Assembly: GCA_027488975.1 (NCBI GenBank)
Contig: JAIYAQ010000003.1
Coordinates: 1-44,696 of the forward strand
DNA length: 44,696 bases
From: Cyanobium sp. E1_MAG_00006
GTDB lineage: Bacteria; Cyanobacteriota; Cyanobacteriia; PCC-6307; Cyanobiaceae
Direction: 5' to 3'
Made by a program: the position numbers and the translations under genes. The notes below the pieces were generated by a model that was given only the letters and a program-made list of their open reading frames with translations, did not search any database and was not told where the DNA came from. How positions within the stretch are numbered: position 1 is the stretch's first letter; each line of letters begins with the position of its first letter. Shown here one piece after another: positions 1-8,181 of the stretch.

Positions 1-277
1 CGGCCCTGACGCAGTGAAAGCGTCAGTTCCTAAACGTTTCAGTTGTCCAGGTGCTCCGATCACCATTCGCCCTCTCAGGCACACCTCAGAGGTTTCCCCC
101 CTCAGCTCCGGCTCTCGGTGTCGCGGTCTCGCAACCGCCTTTTGAACCTACATCACCGGCTTCCGCCTGGCTCTCGGTTCCTGCTCACCTCTCCCTCACC
201 TCGCGGTTCAGGTCCCTCGCCTCTCGGCTCGGTTTGGCTCGCAGTCCAAAACACTAGCACCATGTTGCCGGGTGCCG
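1..277. other. Gene-free left edge, C/T-rich
   Basis: No convincing gene is visible. Short open frames exist but have no family features and an Arg/Ser/Pro-rich shadow composition. Positions 6-12 and 20-26 form a perfect 7-bp inverted repeat around a 7-base loop; without a clear T-run it is a weak terminator candidate for a gene beyond the left edge. From about 90 to 245 the plus strand is C/T-rich, with repeated variants of CTCTCGGT. A short GCACC/GGTGC hairpin (257-261 and 271-275), with TAGTGTTTT following on the minus strand, could be a weak terminator for the minus-strand gene that stops at 278. Confidence 0.4.
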
Positions 278-1087
278 TCAAGCCCTGGCAATCAGGGCGT
301 CAGCCCAGGGCTGGAAGGTGGTCAGGGTCTGGGCATCCCGGGCCGCCAGCACAGGAAAGTCAGCCTGAGCCAGATCCTCACCGGACTGGAGGCTGCCTGG
401 ATCGCGCTGCAGCCAGCGCAACGGGCAGTGCAACTCATCCAGCACCAACCAGGCGGCTGCCAGATCCCAGATCTTGGGGGTGGCCTCCAGGGCCGAGATG
501 GTCTGCCCCATGGCCACACTCACCAGGTTGAGGCTGGCGACCCCAAGCAGGCGAATCTTGCCGGGAAAGCGCTGCTGAGGCAGCGTCTGCAGGACGCGGA
601 TCGAACGGCTGCAGAGGGAAGCACAGCCCGCCACCTGGTTCCGGGACGACGGCGGTTGCAGCCGCTTGCCCTTGCGCCAGGCTCCGCCACCGCGGATGGC
701 CACGATGCGCTGACGCAGCGGCGGCACATCGAGCACAGCCAGCACGGGGACGCCCCCCTCGAAGCGGGCCAGGGAGATGGCCCAGTAAGGGATACCGGCG
801 GCGAAATTTGTGGTGCCATCAAGCGGATCCACCACCCAGTAGGCGTCGCTGGAAGGAACCCGCTGACTGCCCTCCTCACTGAGGACTCCCTCGCCGGGAT
901 AGAGCCGGTCCAGGCCTTCCACAAGGGTCGCATCACTCCAGCGGTCGCAGGCGGTGATCAGGCTGCCGTCGGCCTTGGCTTCGGAATCCAGTTGACCGAA
1001 ATCCTGGCGCTGGCGCTCAGCCACCCGGTCCAGCAGCAGACCAAGGGCCTCCAGGCCCTGCGGCATCAGGGTGGCGGTGATGGTCAT
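278..1087 (-). CDS. Inositol monophosphatase family protein
   Basis: A 269-residue member of the IMPase/FIG superfamily, Mg-dependent phosphatases that hydrolyse inositol-1-phosphate, 3'-phosphoadenosine 5'-phosphate or sugar phosphates. The metal-binding signature is complete: EEG at about 71-73, WVVDPLDGTTNF around 84-95 with D87 and D90, and the C-terminal WD motif with D208. The length is normal for the family. It is the last gene of the minus-strand run from uppP. Its ATG overlaps the TGA of the pucC-like gene (ATGA at 1084-1087), so the two are probably translationally coupled. The family is certain; the substrate cannot be read from sequence, and inositol-phosphatase or CysQ-like roles are both possible. 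Confidence 0.9.
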   Translation of the reverse strand: MTITATLMPQGLEALGLLLDRVAERQRQDFGQLDSEAKADGSLITACDRWSDATLVEGLDRLYPGEGVLSEEGSQRVPSSDAYWVVDPLDGTTNFAAGIPYWAISLARFEGGVPVLAVLDVPPLRQRIVAIRGGGAWRKGKRLQPPSSRNQVAGCASLCSRSIRVLQTLPQQRFPGKIRLLGVASLNLVSVAMGQTISALEATPKIWDLAAAWLVLDELHCPLRWLQRDPGSLQSGEDLAQADFPVLAARDAQTLTTFQPWADALIARA

Positions 1088-2463
1088 CCAAGCTCCGCGG
1101 CGAGAACACGATCGAGACTGCGGCCGGTGTCCTCACGGAACTGACGCAGGTTGAGACGACTCAGCAGCTGCAGTGCCAGCACGGCAAGGGCGGCCTCCAG
1201 CAGAAACACAGCGGCGAAGTGCAGGTAGGGGAGAGCACCGGGCAGGGCCCGGCGGGCCACATCCAGCAGACCGCCACCGAGCAGCTTTCCGAGAGCGCGG
1301 GAGAGGGCCTGAGCCAGCCCCCAGACGCCCACGAACGTCCCGGCCGCCTCGGGCAGTGTGAGATCCAGCATCAGAACCAGGGTGCTGTTGGTGCCGATCC
1401 CGGAGGCCAGACCGAACAGGAACATCACCAGCTGCAGCAGATCGGTGCGAGCCGGAATGCCGGCCAGAACCAGCAACAGCAGGCTGGCCAGGATAAGCTG
1501 ACAGCCGAGACGGGCACAGGCGAACTTGCCCAACCTCGGCACGAGCCAGAAGCCAGCCAGCAGCAGACCCAGCAGAGTGCCGACACCCCAGACGCCACTG
1601 AGCGAGGCCGTGGCGGCGATCGGCATGGCGAACACCTCGGCGCCGTAGCTCTCGAGGATCGGATCCTGCAGGAACAGCGCCAGGGTGAAGGCCAGCAGGA
1701 AGGCGAAGAACACCAGCACCTGGCGGCTGGAGGTGATCAGGCTCCAGGCTGCCCTCATGCTGATGGCATCCTCCCGATCGGCAGCTCGGCTCAACCCTGC
1801 AGCGGAGTCGTTAGCGGGCTCCTGGCCCCAGGTGGCCACAACGGTGAGCAGCAACACCACGGCGGCGACCCGCAGCATGAAGACCTGCAGCGCCGGCTGG
1901 AGCTGAGCGGGATCGCTGACCCCATCCAGCCCGCGCAGGCTGAGGGCCGTGGCGATCGCCCCCGCCACGATGCCGACGGTGAGCAGACACCAGATCAGAC
2001 CCACGGCCCGCGGACGCTCCTCTTCCTCGGTGAGATCGATCACCAGCGCCAGATACGGCGTGCTGGCCAGGGAAATGGCCAGGCCATAGGCGGCGAACAG
2101 ACCGCAGAGGGCGGCGATACCGAGGCCGATCGACCAGGTGCTGCCGCTGGCGAAGGCCTCATGCAGGCGGAAGATCAGCGGAATCGCCAGCACTGCCAGC
2201 GCGGAGAACAGCGCCGTACCCAGCCAGATGTAGGGGGTGCGGTGGCGTCCAGCGAGCGGATGAGCATCGGACACCTGGCCGAACAGGATGCGCGCAGGCG
2301 CCATGAACTGCTCGAAGGCCAGGGCTCCGCCAACCAACAGGCCGGGGAAGCCCAGTTCGCTGAGCATCACACGGTTAAGCAGCCCGGCGAAGATCACAGC
2401 CAAGCATCCAAGACAGCCCTGAAACAGGCCGAGGCGGATCAGACGGGGGAGGGGAAGGGACAG
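1084..2463 (-). CDS. PucC/BCH-family MFS transporter
   Basis: A polytopic membrane protein (about 12 hydrophobic segments) of the BCH/PucC branch of the major facilitator superfamily. Related proteins assist chlorophyll-protein or light-harvesting complex assembly; in cyanobacteria a pigment-handling role is likely but unproven. It carries the typical N-terminal LNRVMLSELG and FEQFMAPARILFGQVSD segments. The start is unclear. The only common in-frame start codon is TTG at 2403, but the frame is open upstream to a TAA, and the upstream residues (LIRLGLFQGCLG) match the expected start of the first membrane helix. I therefore extend the gene to the in-frame CTG at 2463 (459 residues); with TTG it would be 439. 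It starts 27 bases after the tolC-like stop and overlaps the phosphatase gene by 4 bases. Confidence 0.85.
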   Translation of the reverse strand: MSLPLPRLIRLGLFQGCLGCLAVIFAGLLNRVMLSELGFPGLLVGGALAFEQFMAPARILFGQVSDAHPLAGRHRTPYIWLGTALFSALAVLAIPLIFRLHEAFASGSTWSIGLGIAALCGLFAAYGLAISLASTPYLALVIDLTEEEERPRAVGLIWCLLTVGIVAGAIATALSLRGLDGVSDPAQLQPALQVFMLRVAAVVLLLTVVATWGQEPANDSAAGLSRAADREDAISMRAAWSLITSSRQVLVFFAFLLAFTLALFLQDPILESYGAEVFAMPIAATASLSGVWGVGTLLGLLLAGFWLVPRLGKFACARLGCQLILASLLLLVLAGIPARTDLLQLVMFLFGLASGIGTNSTLVLMLDLTLPEAAGTFVGVWGLAQALSRALGKLLGGGLLDVARRALPGALPYLHFAAVFLLEAALAVLALQLLSRLNLRQFREDTGRSLDRVLAAELG

Positions 2464-2490
2464 CTGGGCTGGTTCAGCTGACCACGGACG

Positions 2491-4287
2491 TTAGGACGCT
2501 TTGCGCTCCGAAACTGCGCTGGCCGCGCAGGCCGGCTGAAGGGGCTCGGGGGGCACCGGCACATCCACATCGGCCTTGGGCTTGCCGGCGGGCAGGTTGA
2601 CCGCAGGGCAGAGGGCCACCTGATCCAGGCCGGTACGGCGGCGCAGCTCCGCGAGATTGGTGTTGTACTCAGCCAGGGCCTGGGCGTAGCGCACCTCGGC
2701 CTGCGTGAGATCACGCTGGCTGTCCACCACCTCCCGCTGGGTGCTGACACCGGCCTGGAAGCGCAGGCGCGACAGACGCAGGGCTTCGCGGGAGGAGATC
2801 ACTTCGCGCGAGGTGGTCTGGATGTTGCGGTTGGCCCGACCGAGGTTGTAGAAGCTCTGCTCCACCTGGAAACGCACCTGATCGCGGGTCTGGGCGAAGC
2901 GGAAGGCGTTCTCCTGGGCTTGCTGCTTGGACTGGCGGTACTGCGCCCGGGCAGCGCCACCATCAAAGATGTTCCAGGTCATGTTCAGGCCGAAGCTGTT
3001 CTCGACAGCCCAGCCGCTGCTGCCCGGCAGATCAACGATGACCTGCTCGTTGCCCTGGTAGCGGACGCCGCTCAGAGTGGCGAACACATTCAGGAAGGGC
3101 TGAACGGCGCCAAGGGCGCTGTTGGCCTGGCTGTTGGACACGGAGATGTCCAAGATGGCGTTGTCGATTTCCTCACGGAAGGCGAAGGCCGCCACGATGC
3201 TTTCCTGCAGCGAGGGGGTCCAGAGGCCGATCGGGCGCAGCGGTTCCTTGGCCGTGGGCGTGATGTTCTGGGGGAGATCGAGCAAACGGGCCAGATCGCG
3301 ACGGGCGACTGACTGGTCGTTGAGGGCATCCGTGAGCAACTGCTGGTCGCGGGCCAGCTGGGTTTCCGCCTGCAGAACCTCCAGCTTGGTGGCGACACCG
3401 GCCTGGAACCGTGCCCGTGCATCGCGAAGGCTCACCAAGGAAGCGCGGACCGATTCCTGGCCGATGCGCACGCGATCATCGGTGAGCTGCAACTGGAAGT
3501 AGGCCTGCGCAGCCTGCAGGCGCAGCTCGCGCAAAGAAATCAGGTATTGATTTTTCGATTGTTCAAACTGATCACGGGCGGCGCTCACCTGGGGCACCCG
3601 CTGGGGGTTGATCAGCGCCCACTGGGCCGTGAGGTTGGCCGTGAGGTCCCAACGGTTGGTGTAGGTGTACTGATTGGTACCGGCCGGCGCGAAAGGGGTG
3701 CTGCCGCCTGAGGTGCTGCGCTGATTGCCACCGGTATAGGCGGGGAAGTTGTTGAGGTTGAGGTTGAGGTTCGGATACCAGGCGGCCAGCTGGGCGCGCA
3801 GGTTGGACTGGGCCTGATCCACCTGGCTGGCGATCGCCTTGAGGTTGGGATTGTTGACCTCGGCCAGGTTCTCGACGTCCTTGAGGGACAGGGGTCGCAG
3901 CGCCTGGATGCGCACCTGCTCCACCTTGGTGGGCAGGGCCAGCGTGGCGGGTGCAGCCAAACGCTGCAGAGCCGGATCGAGTCGCGTGGCAGCCGGGGGC
4001 AGTACGGAGGGATTGGACTTCGGCCGCGGGCCGATGACGGCCGGAGCCAGAGGCAGAGGCACCGGTGGCGGATCGATCAGAGGTGTTGCCGCATCAGCGG
4101 CCTGAACCTTGATGGACCGAGACTCCGGAGCGGCTGCCGTGCTCTGCCCAGCGGGAGCGACCTGGGCAGGGGGAGTGATCTGCTGCGCCGGTGCTACCGA
4201 CTGCTGAGGAGCCGCGAGGGATGAGCCAGCAAATGGGATGAGGCCGGCACCGGCTGCAGCGAGACAGGCCCTGAAGTTCCGTGCCAC
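2491..4287 (-). CDS. TolC family outer-membrane efflux protein
   Basis: A 598-residue outer-membrane channel of the OEP/TolC family, the exit duct for tripartite efflux pumps and type I secretion. A GTG start gives a signal peptide with an Ala-rich core and cleavage near SSLAAP (about residues 20-26). A Pro/Ala/Gln-rich linker follows to about residue 125. Two OEP repeats come next, with the family's helical pattern (LRLQAAQAYFQLQL in the first, LRLSRLRFQAGVSTQREV in the second). The long low-complexity N-terminal linker makes it larger than E. coli TolC. It lies 35 bases downstream of the radical SAM gene and just upstream of pucC. No membrane-fusion or pump gene is adjacent, so its inner-membrane partner is encoded elsewhere. 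The family assignment is firm. Confidence 0.88.
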   Translation of the reverse strand: MARNFRACLAAAGAGLIPFAGSSLAAPQQSVAPAQQITPPAQVAPAGQSTAAAPESRSIKVQAADAATPLIDPPPVPLPLAPAVIGPRPKSNPSVLPPAATRLDPALQRLAAPATLALPTKVEQVRIQALRPLSLKDVENLAEVNNPNLKAIASQVDQAQSNLRAQLAAWYPNLNLNLNNFPAYTGGNQRSTSGGSTPFAPAGTNQYTYTNRWDLTANLTAQWALINPQRVPQVSAARDQFEQSKNQYLISLRELRLQAAQAYFQLQLTDDRVRIGQESVRASLVSLRDARARFQAGVATKLEVLQAETQLARDQQLLTDALNDQSVARRDLARLLDLPQNITPTAKEPLRPIGLWTPSLQESIVAAFAFREEIDNAILDISVSNSQANSALGAVQPFLNVFATLSGVRYQGNEQVIVDLPGSSGWAVENSFGLNMTWNIFDGGAARAQYRQSKQQAQENAFRFAQTRDQVRFQVEQSFYNLGRANRNIQTTSREVISSREALRLSRLRFQAGVSTQREVVDSQRDLTQAEVRYAQALAEYNTNLAELRRRTGLDQVALCPAVNLPAGKPKADVDVPVPPEPLQPACAASAVSERKAS

Positions 4288-4322
4288 CGAATACTCTGCC
4301 CAGAGAAATAGACGGCCTGAGC

Positions 4323-5714
4323 TTAGGCAGCTTCGTCAAGGAAACCGAGACACGCGGCCACGATGTCATCCGCCCCTTGCACCAGCCGGATCGGCACAGG
4401 CAACTGGGATGTGAGATCCTCCAGGCGCTGATCGTCGAGAAAGACGGGCTCCCCCTGCCGCAGCATCACCGCAGGCAGCAGCAGTTCTGCACCAAGGTCC
4501 CGCCCGGCCAGCCCCCGCAGCAGATCAGACCCGGTGAGAAGCCCCGTGACCACCTGATCCTGCCCCCAGTACGGACTGGGCAGGCCATGCAGCAGAACCT
4601 CCAGTCCCGCCACAGCATTGAGGCGCTCCACGGCAGGACGCAGCGCCTCCGCCACCAGCAACCCCACCACCCAGCTCACCCGCCGCGGCTGGTCCAGGGC
4701 TGCGGGCAGGCGGGTCGTTGCCGCATCCATCGCCTCCAGGAACGCGCGGATGCTGCCCACGCCATTGCCCTCCTGGGGCAGGTCTTCGTAGTTGTCGCGG
4801 GGGGGCAGGGGGTAGCCCGCCATCAGATACCACTCATCGGAAAGCCAGGCGAAGCGGCTGCCCAGCTCAGCCTGGAAGCGTGCCTGCAGGGGCTCCACCT
4901 GGGCAATCACCCGCCGGGCGCAGGCTCGATCCACCGGCACAAGGCCATCGCCGTCAGGCCTGTAGCGCGTGAGGCCCACCGGCACCACCGCCGCCGAAAG
5001 CACGGCCGGCCAGTCGCCCCCAGCAAAGCCCGCCAGATCGGTGATGGTGCGCTCGAGGGCGGGACCATCGTTCAGCCCGGGGCAGACCACCACCTGGGCA
5101 TGGATCTGCAGCCGATGTTGCCGGAACCAGGCCAGCTGCTCAAGCAGCAGCCCGGCCCGCGGATTGACCAGCAGACGGGAGCGCAGCTCAGGGTCGGTGG
5201 CATGCACCGACACGAACAGCGGCGAGAGGCGCTGCTCCTCGATCCGCTGCCAGTCGGCGGCGGTGAGGTTGGTGAGGGTGAGGTAGGAGCCGTAGAGAAA
5301 GCTGAGGCGGTAGTCGTCGTCCTTGAGATAGAGGCTGCGGCGGTGGCCTGGGGGCTGCTGATCAATGAAGCAGAAGGGGCAGTGGTTGTTGCACTGCCGC
5401 AGCCCATCGAACAGGGCCTCGCTGAAGCCCAGGCCCAGCCCCTCATCGGCATCCTTCTCCAGATCCACCACCTGGACGGTGCCATCGGGATCCTGAACCT
5501 CCAGCGTCAGCTCCTCATCACCGCTGAGCAGTTGGAAATCGATCAGATCCCGGGGACGGATGCCATTGATGCTCAGCAAGCGGTCGCCGGGCTGAAAGCC
5601 CAGCTCCTCGCCGATGGACCCCGGTTCCACGAACTCAACCACCGCCGGCTGCGGAACGCGGGCCTCAGGATCGAGCGCCGCGAGCACCACACCAGCAGAC
5701 GGTTCCTTCCACAC
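4323..5714 (-). CDS. PDZ/radical SAM DUF512 protein (TIGR03279-like)
   Basis: A 463-residue protein matching the cyanobacterial Fe-S family I know as TIGR03279/DUF512. An N-terminal PDZ-like domain (about 22-85) is followed by a CX3CX2C radical-SAM-type cluster motif at C108, C112 and C115 (CNNHCPFCF), a radical SAM-like barrel with the conserved FLYGSYLTLTNL segment, and the C-terminal DUF512 region. No reaction has been established for the family as far as I know. The start is GTG at 5714, since a stop (the uppP TGA) lies upstream in the same frame. It sits 27 bases after uppP and 35 before tolC, so it is probably co-transcribed with both. A general oxidoreductase or RNA/protein-modifying role would be a guess. 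Confidence 0.85.
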   Translation of the reverse strand: MWKEPSAGVVLAALDPEARVPQPAVVEFVEPGSIGEELGFQPGDRLLSINGIRPRDLIDFQLLSGDEELTLEVQDPDGTVQVVDLEKDADEGLGLGFSEALFDGLRQCNNHCPFCFIDQQPPGHRRSLYLKDDDYRLSFLYGSYLTLTNLTAADWQRIEEQRLSPLFVSVHATDPELRSRLLVNPRAGLLLEQLAWFRQHRLQIHAQVVVCPGLNDGPALERTITDLAGFAGGDWPAVLSAAVVPVGLTRYRPDGDGLVPVDRACARRVIAQVEPLQARFQAELGSRFAWLSDEWYLMAGYPLPPRDNYEDLPQEGNGVGSIRAFLEAMDAATTRLPAALDQPRRVSWVVGLLVAEALRPAVERLNAVAGLEVLLHGLPSPYWGQDQVVTGLLTGSDLLRGLAGRDLGAELLLPAVMLRQGEPVFLDDQRLEDLTSQLPVPIRLVQGADDIVAACLGFLDEAA

Positions 5715-5741
5715 GGGCGGGCACCGGACACAACGGTGTTC

Positions 5742-6635
5742 TCAGTTTGGGCCCCCGGGCAGGGAGCCGGCCGCGAGCTGGCCGGCACCGAGCAGCAGGG
5801 CCAGGCCGAACAGCAGGCGATAGCCCACGAACCACCAGGTGCTGTGCTTCTGCAGAAACTGCAGCAACCAGGCAATCGCCAGCCAGGACACCACAGCCGA
5901 GGAGACGATGCCCACCAGCAGAGGCAGAACACCGCCGGCCGCCGAGGTGCCGAACGCAGCCTTCATCTCCACCAGGCCCGCCAGGGTGATGGCAGGGATG
6001 CCAAGCAGAAACGAGAAGCGGGCCGCATCAGCCCGGCGCCAGCCATCGAACAGGGAAGCGGTGAGGGTGCTGCCGGAGCGCGACACCCCGGGCACCAGGG
6101 CCAGGGCCTGGGCCAGCCCCACCAGCAGGCCATCACGCAGGTGCACCTGCTGCAGAAGCCGCCGCCGCCTGCCGAGCTGTTCAGCCAGAGCCAGCAGGCA
6201 GGCCATCACGATCGAGACGATCCCGATCGACGTGAGGCTGCGCAGGGGGGAGTTGTCGAAATCGGCCACGAACAGCTTGATGGCGAGCCCGGCCACCACG
6301 ATCGGGATCGTGCCGAGGGCGATCGCCAGGCCCAGTCGGGCTTCCGGCGCATCCCAGCGGCGGGACCGCACGGCCTGAAGCATGGCCACCGCCACCTCCC
6401 GCAGATCCGCACGGAAGAAGGCGATCACCGCAACGATGCTGCCCAGCTGAATCACCGCGGTCACGGCCACGCCGGGATCCCCCCAGCCCAGCACCACCGG
6501 CACCACCTTGAGGTGGGCGGTGCTGCTGATCGGCAGGAACTCGGTGAGCCCCTGCACCACCCCGAGCACCAGATAACGCCAGCAGGCCTCCAGCAAACCC
6601 AGCTGATCGGTTGGAGCCAGTGCAGCCATCGCCAT
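5742..6635 (-). CDS. uppP: Undecaprenyl-diphosphate phosphatase UppP/BacA
   Basis: An integral membrane phosphatase that recycles undecaprenyl diphosphate to the monophosphate carrier used for peptidoglycan and other envelope polymers. Both signature motifs are present: GVVQGLTEFLPISSTAH (about 25-41) and PGVSRSGST (about 182-190), in a protein of about 297 residues with multiple membrane helices. I chose the ATG at 6635; the frame is open for another 28 codons to 6719, but that extension is hydrophilic and unlike the family. It is the first gene of the minus-strand run and diverges from the DUF3120 gene. Its product is relevant to the lipid-carrier-dependent glycosylation genes at 38-44 kb. 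Confidence 0.95.
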   Translation of the reverse strand: MAMAALAPTDQLGLLEACWRYLVLGVVQGLTEFLPISSTAHLKVVPVVLGWGDPGVAVTAVIQLGSIVAVIAFFRADLREVAVAMLQAVRSRRWDAPEARLGLAIALGTIPIVVAGLAIKLFVADFDNSPLRSLTSIGIVSIVMACLLALAEQLGRRRRLLQQVHLRDGLLVGLAQALALVPGVSRSGSTLTASLFDGWRRADAARFSFLLGIPAITLAGLVEMKAAFGTSAAGGVLPLLVGIVSSAVVSWLAIAWLLQFLQKHSTWWFVGYRLLFGLALLLGAGQLAAGSLPGGPN

Positions 6636-6707
6636 CGATTCGGGCACCACACGGGCACAACGATGGCCCGACCCTATGGCGGCGGCCCGGACCTGACCAC
6701 CCCCGTC

Positions 6708-6732
6708 AAGCCAAGCCAAGCCGAGCCGAGCC
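6708..6732. repeat. Five tandem RAGCC pentamers
   Basis: Five consecutive 5-base units, AAGCC three times then GAGCC twice, lie in the divergent spacer between uppP and the DUF3120 gene. A perfect unit count is seen directly. Such an array could vary in copy number by slippage. Confidence 0.8.
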
Positions 6733-6793
6733 GATGCAGCCGCAGGCCGGCCGCCCCATTCCCTTAAGGTTGAACACCTTTCTTCACAACCGG

Positions 6794-7546
6794 GTGATCG
6801 GCGTACCGCCCAGCCTGACGACGCCTGCCCCGGCCAGCCCCCTGGCCGGATCGTTCGCCGCGGTCCGCATCCCCTCGGCCAGCCGCACCACCTCGAGCTG
6901 GCTGCTGCCGCTGAGCGCGTCCCTGCTGGTGGCCCTGCCGGTGTTTCTGCAGGCCCCCTGGGTTCGTCTGGCCCCCTTCAGTGCGGCACTGTTCACGGCT
7001 CCTCTGCTGCTGCTGGCCCTGGTCCTGGAAAGCCGCCAGAGTTCCCGGTTGAGCAGCACCGGTGCGCTGCTGGTGGGCTTCAGCGGTAGCTGGCTGGGCG
7101 GCTGTTTGTTCTGGGGCTGGTTCCGCCTGCACCCGCTCTGGCACCTGCCGATCGAGGCCTTCGCCCTGCCCCTGGCTCTTGGCGGTCTGCGGGGCCGCTG
7201 GCGGCTGGCAGCCAGCTTCTATCTGGCCTCGCTGCTCGGCACGGCCTGCACCGATGGCGTGATGGCCGTCACCGGCGTGATGGGCAGCTGGACCAGCGTG
7301 CTGCTGGCCCCTCTCGATCAGGCACCGTTGCTGCTCCAGCAAGCCGCCCTCGGCGTGCTCGAGCCACTCCCGCTGGCGGTGACCCTTCTGACGGCCACGG
7401 CGCTGACGGCACTGTGCCGACGCTTCTGGCAAGACCCTGATCCGGCCTGGCAGCTGGCCGCCTCCGCCGTTGCCACAACCCTGGCGGTGGATGGTCTGTT
7501 CCTGGGGGCTGCCCTGTGGGCGCCCCGGCTCAGCGGCCTGATCTGA
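6794..7546 (+). CDS. DUF3120 membrane protein
   Basis: A hydrophobic protein of about 250 residues with several membrane segments, recognised as the cyanobacterial DUF3120 family, whose function is unknown to me. Marks include the WGWFRLHPLWHLPIEAFALP stretch and the LGTACTDGVMAVTGVMG stretch that follow the second and third hydrophobic blocks. The start is uncertain. I use GTG at 6794, which gives the usual length; an ATG at 6734, right after the pentamer array, would add 20 residues. TAAGGT at 6765-6770 could be a -10 element just upstream of the GTG. It diverges from uppP and precedes psbU by 110 bases. Confidence 0.75.
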   Translation: MIGVPPSLTTPAPASPLAGSFAAVRIPSASRTTSSWLLPLSASLLVALPVFLQAPWVRLAPFSAALFTAPLLLLALVLESRQSSRLSSTGALLVGFSGSWLGGCLFWGWFRLHPLWHLPIEAFALPLALGGLRGRWRLAASFYLASLLGTACTDGVMAVTGVMGSWTSVLLAPLDQAPLLLQQAALGVLEPLPLAVTLLTATALTALCRRFWQDPDPAWQLAASAVATTLAVDGLFLGAALWAPRLSGLI

Positions 7547-7597
7547 AGAACTGCAAAAGCCTCCCGAGTCGATCCCAGCGATCCGGCCCCACACCTG

Positions 7598-7603
7598 TAG
7601 GTT
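7598..7603 (+). promoter_or_regulatory. Possible psbU -10 element
   Basis: TAGGTT preceded by TG one base upstream resembles an extended -10 element. It would place transcription start near 7610 and give a leader of about 47 bases before psbU. No good -35 box is visible, so this is only a candidate. Confidence 0.3.
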
Positions 7604-7656
7604 TGCGGAGCTGGCTGCACTGCAGCTTTGTGGTCCCCGTTCAGACGGAGTGTTCG

Positions 7657-8034
7657 ATGAAACGGCTGGTTTCGTGGCTCATGAGTGGAGTGCTGCTGGC
7701 CGGCCTGCTGCTCGGCCTGATGGTCGGTCCCGCCGCTCAGGCTGCTGAGCGGCCCAACGTGGCCGACGAAAAGATTGCCGAGCGCGCCGGCAAGATCGAT
7801 CTCAACAACTGCTCGGTGCGCCGCTTCCAGGCCTTCCCCGGGATGTACCCCACCCTGGCCGGCAAGATCGTGCTGGGCGGTCCATACACCAGCGTCGACG
7901 ACCTGTTCCAGCTGGACCTGACACCTCGCCAGCAGGAACTGGTCGAGAAGTACAAGGAGAACTTCACCGTTACCCCGGCTTCGATCGCCCTGAACGAAGG
8001 CTTCGACCGCATCAACGACGGTCAATACCGCTGA
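7657..8034 (+). CDS. psbU: Photosystem II 12 kDa extrinsic protein PsbU
   Basis: A 125-residue lumenal subunit that caps the oxygen-evolving complex of photosystem II and stabilises the manganese cluster and chloride. A signal peptide (about 1-30, ending near AQAAE) targets it to the thylakoid lumen. The mature part has the helix-hairpin-helix-like core with KIDLNNCSVRRFQAFPGMYP and GGPYTSVDDLF. The ATG at 7657 is preceded by GGAG at normal spacing. The gene is monocistronic: a spacer of 110 bases lies before it and a strong terminator follows. The presence of psbU argues against most Prochlorococcus and fits Synechococcus/Cyanobium. Confidence 0.95.
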   Translation: MKRLVSWLMSGVLLAGLLLGLMVGPAAQAAERPNVADEKIAERAGKIDLNNCSVRRFQAFPGMYPTLAGKIVLGGPYTSVDDLFQLDLTPRQQELVEKYKENFTVTPASIALNEGFDRINDGQYR

Positions 8035-8128
8035 CGCGAGAGCACCGAGCTCAGCCCTGCTGAGGCTGGTTCGTCGCCCCGGGGCGGGCGATTCGTCTTC
8101 AGGCCTTACATTCACGCGACTGAGCCAA

Positions 8129-8156
8129 GCCGCCGGGCCCTCCCGGCGGCTTTTTT
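8129..8156 (+). terminator. Rho-independent terminator of psbU
   Basis: A perfect 9-bp GC stem (8129-8137 with 8142-8150) and 4-base loop is followed directly by six T. It ends the psbU transcript and rules out the TTG at 8155 as a start for nadB. Confidence 0.9.
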
Positions 8157-8181
8157 GCAGGCACCTTCCGCTTCCGCCTTG

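Noticed and set aside
1219-2481. Open frame of 420 codons antisense to the pucC-like gene
   Set aside because: Gln/Glu/Gly-rich shadow, no membrane or domain pattern.
4281-6767. Open frame of 828 codons on the plus strand
   Set aside because: It is antisense to the radical SAM and uppP genes, has no family features, and has the Gln/His/Arg-rich composition of a GC-rich shadow frame.
8155-8181. TTG at 8155 as the nadB start
   Set aside because: It falls on the T-run of the psbU terminator; ATG 8182 matches the family.
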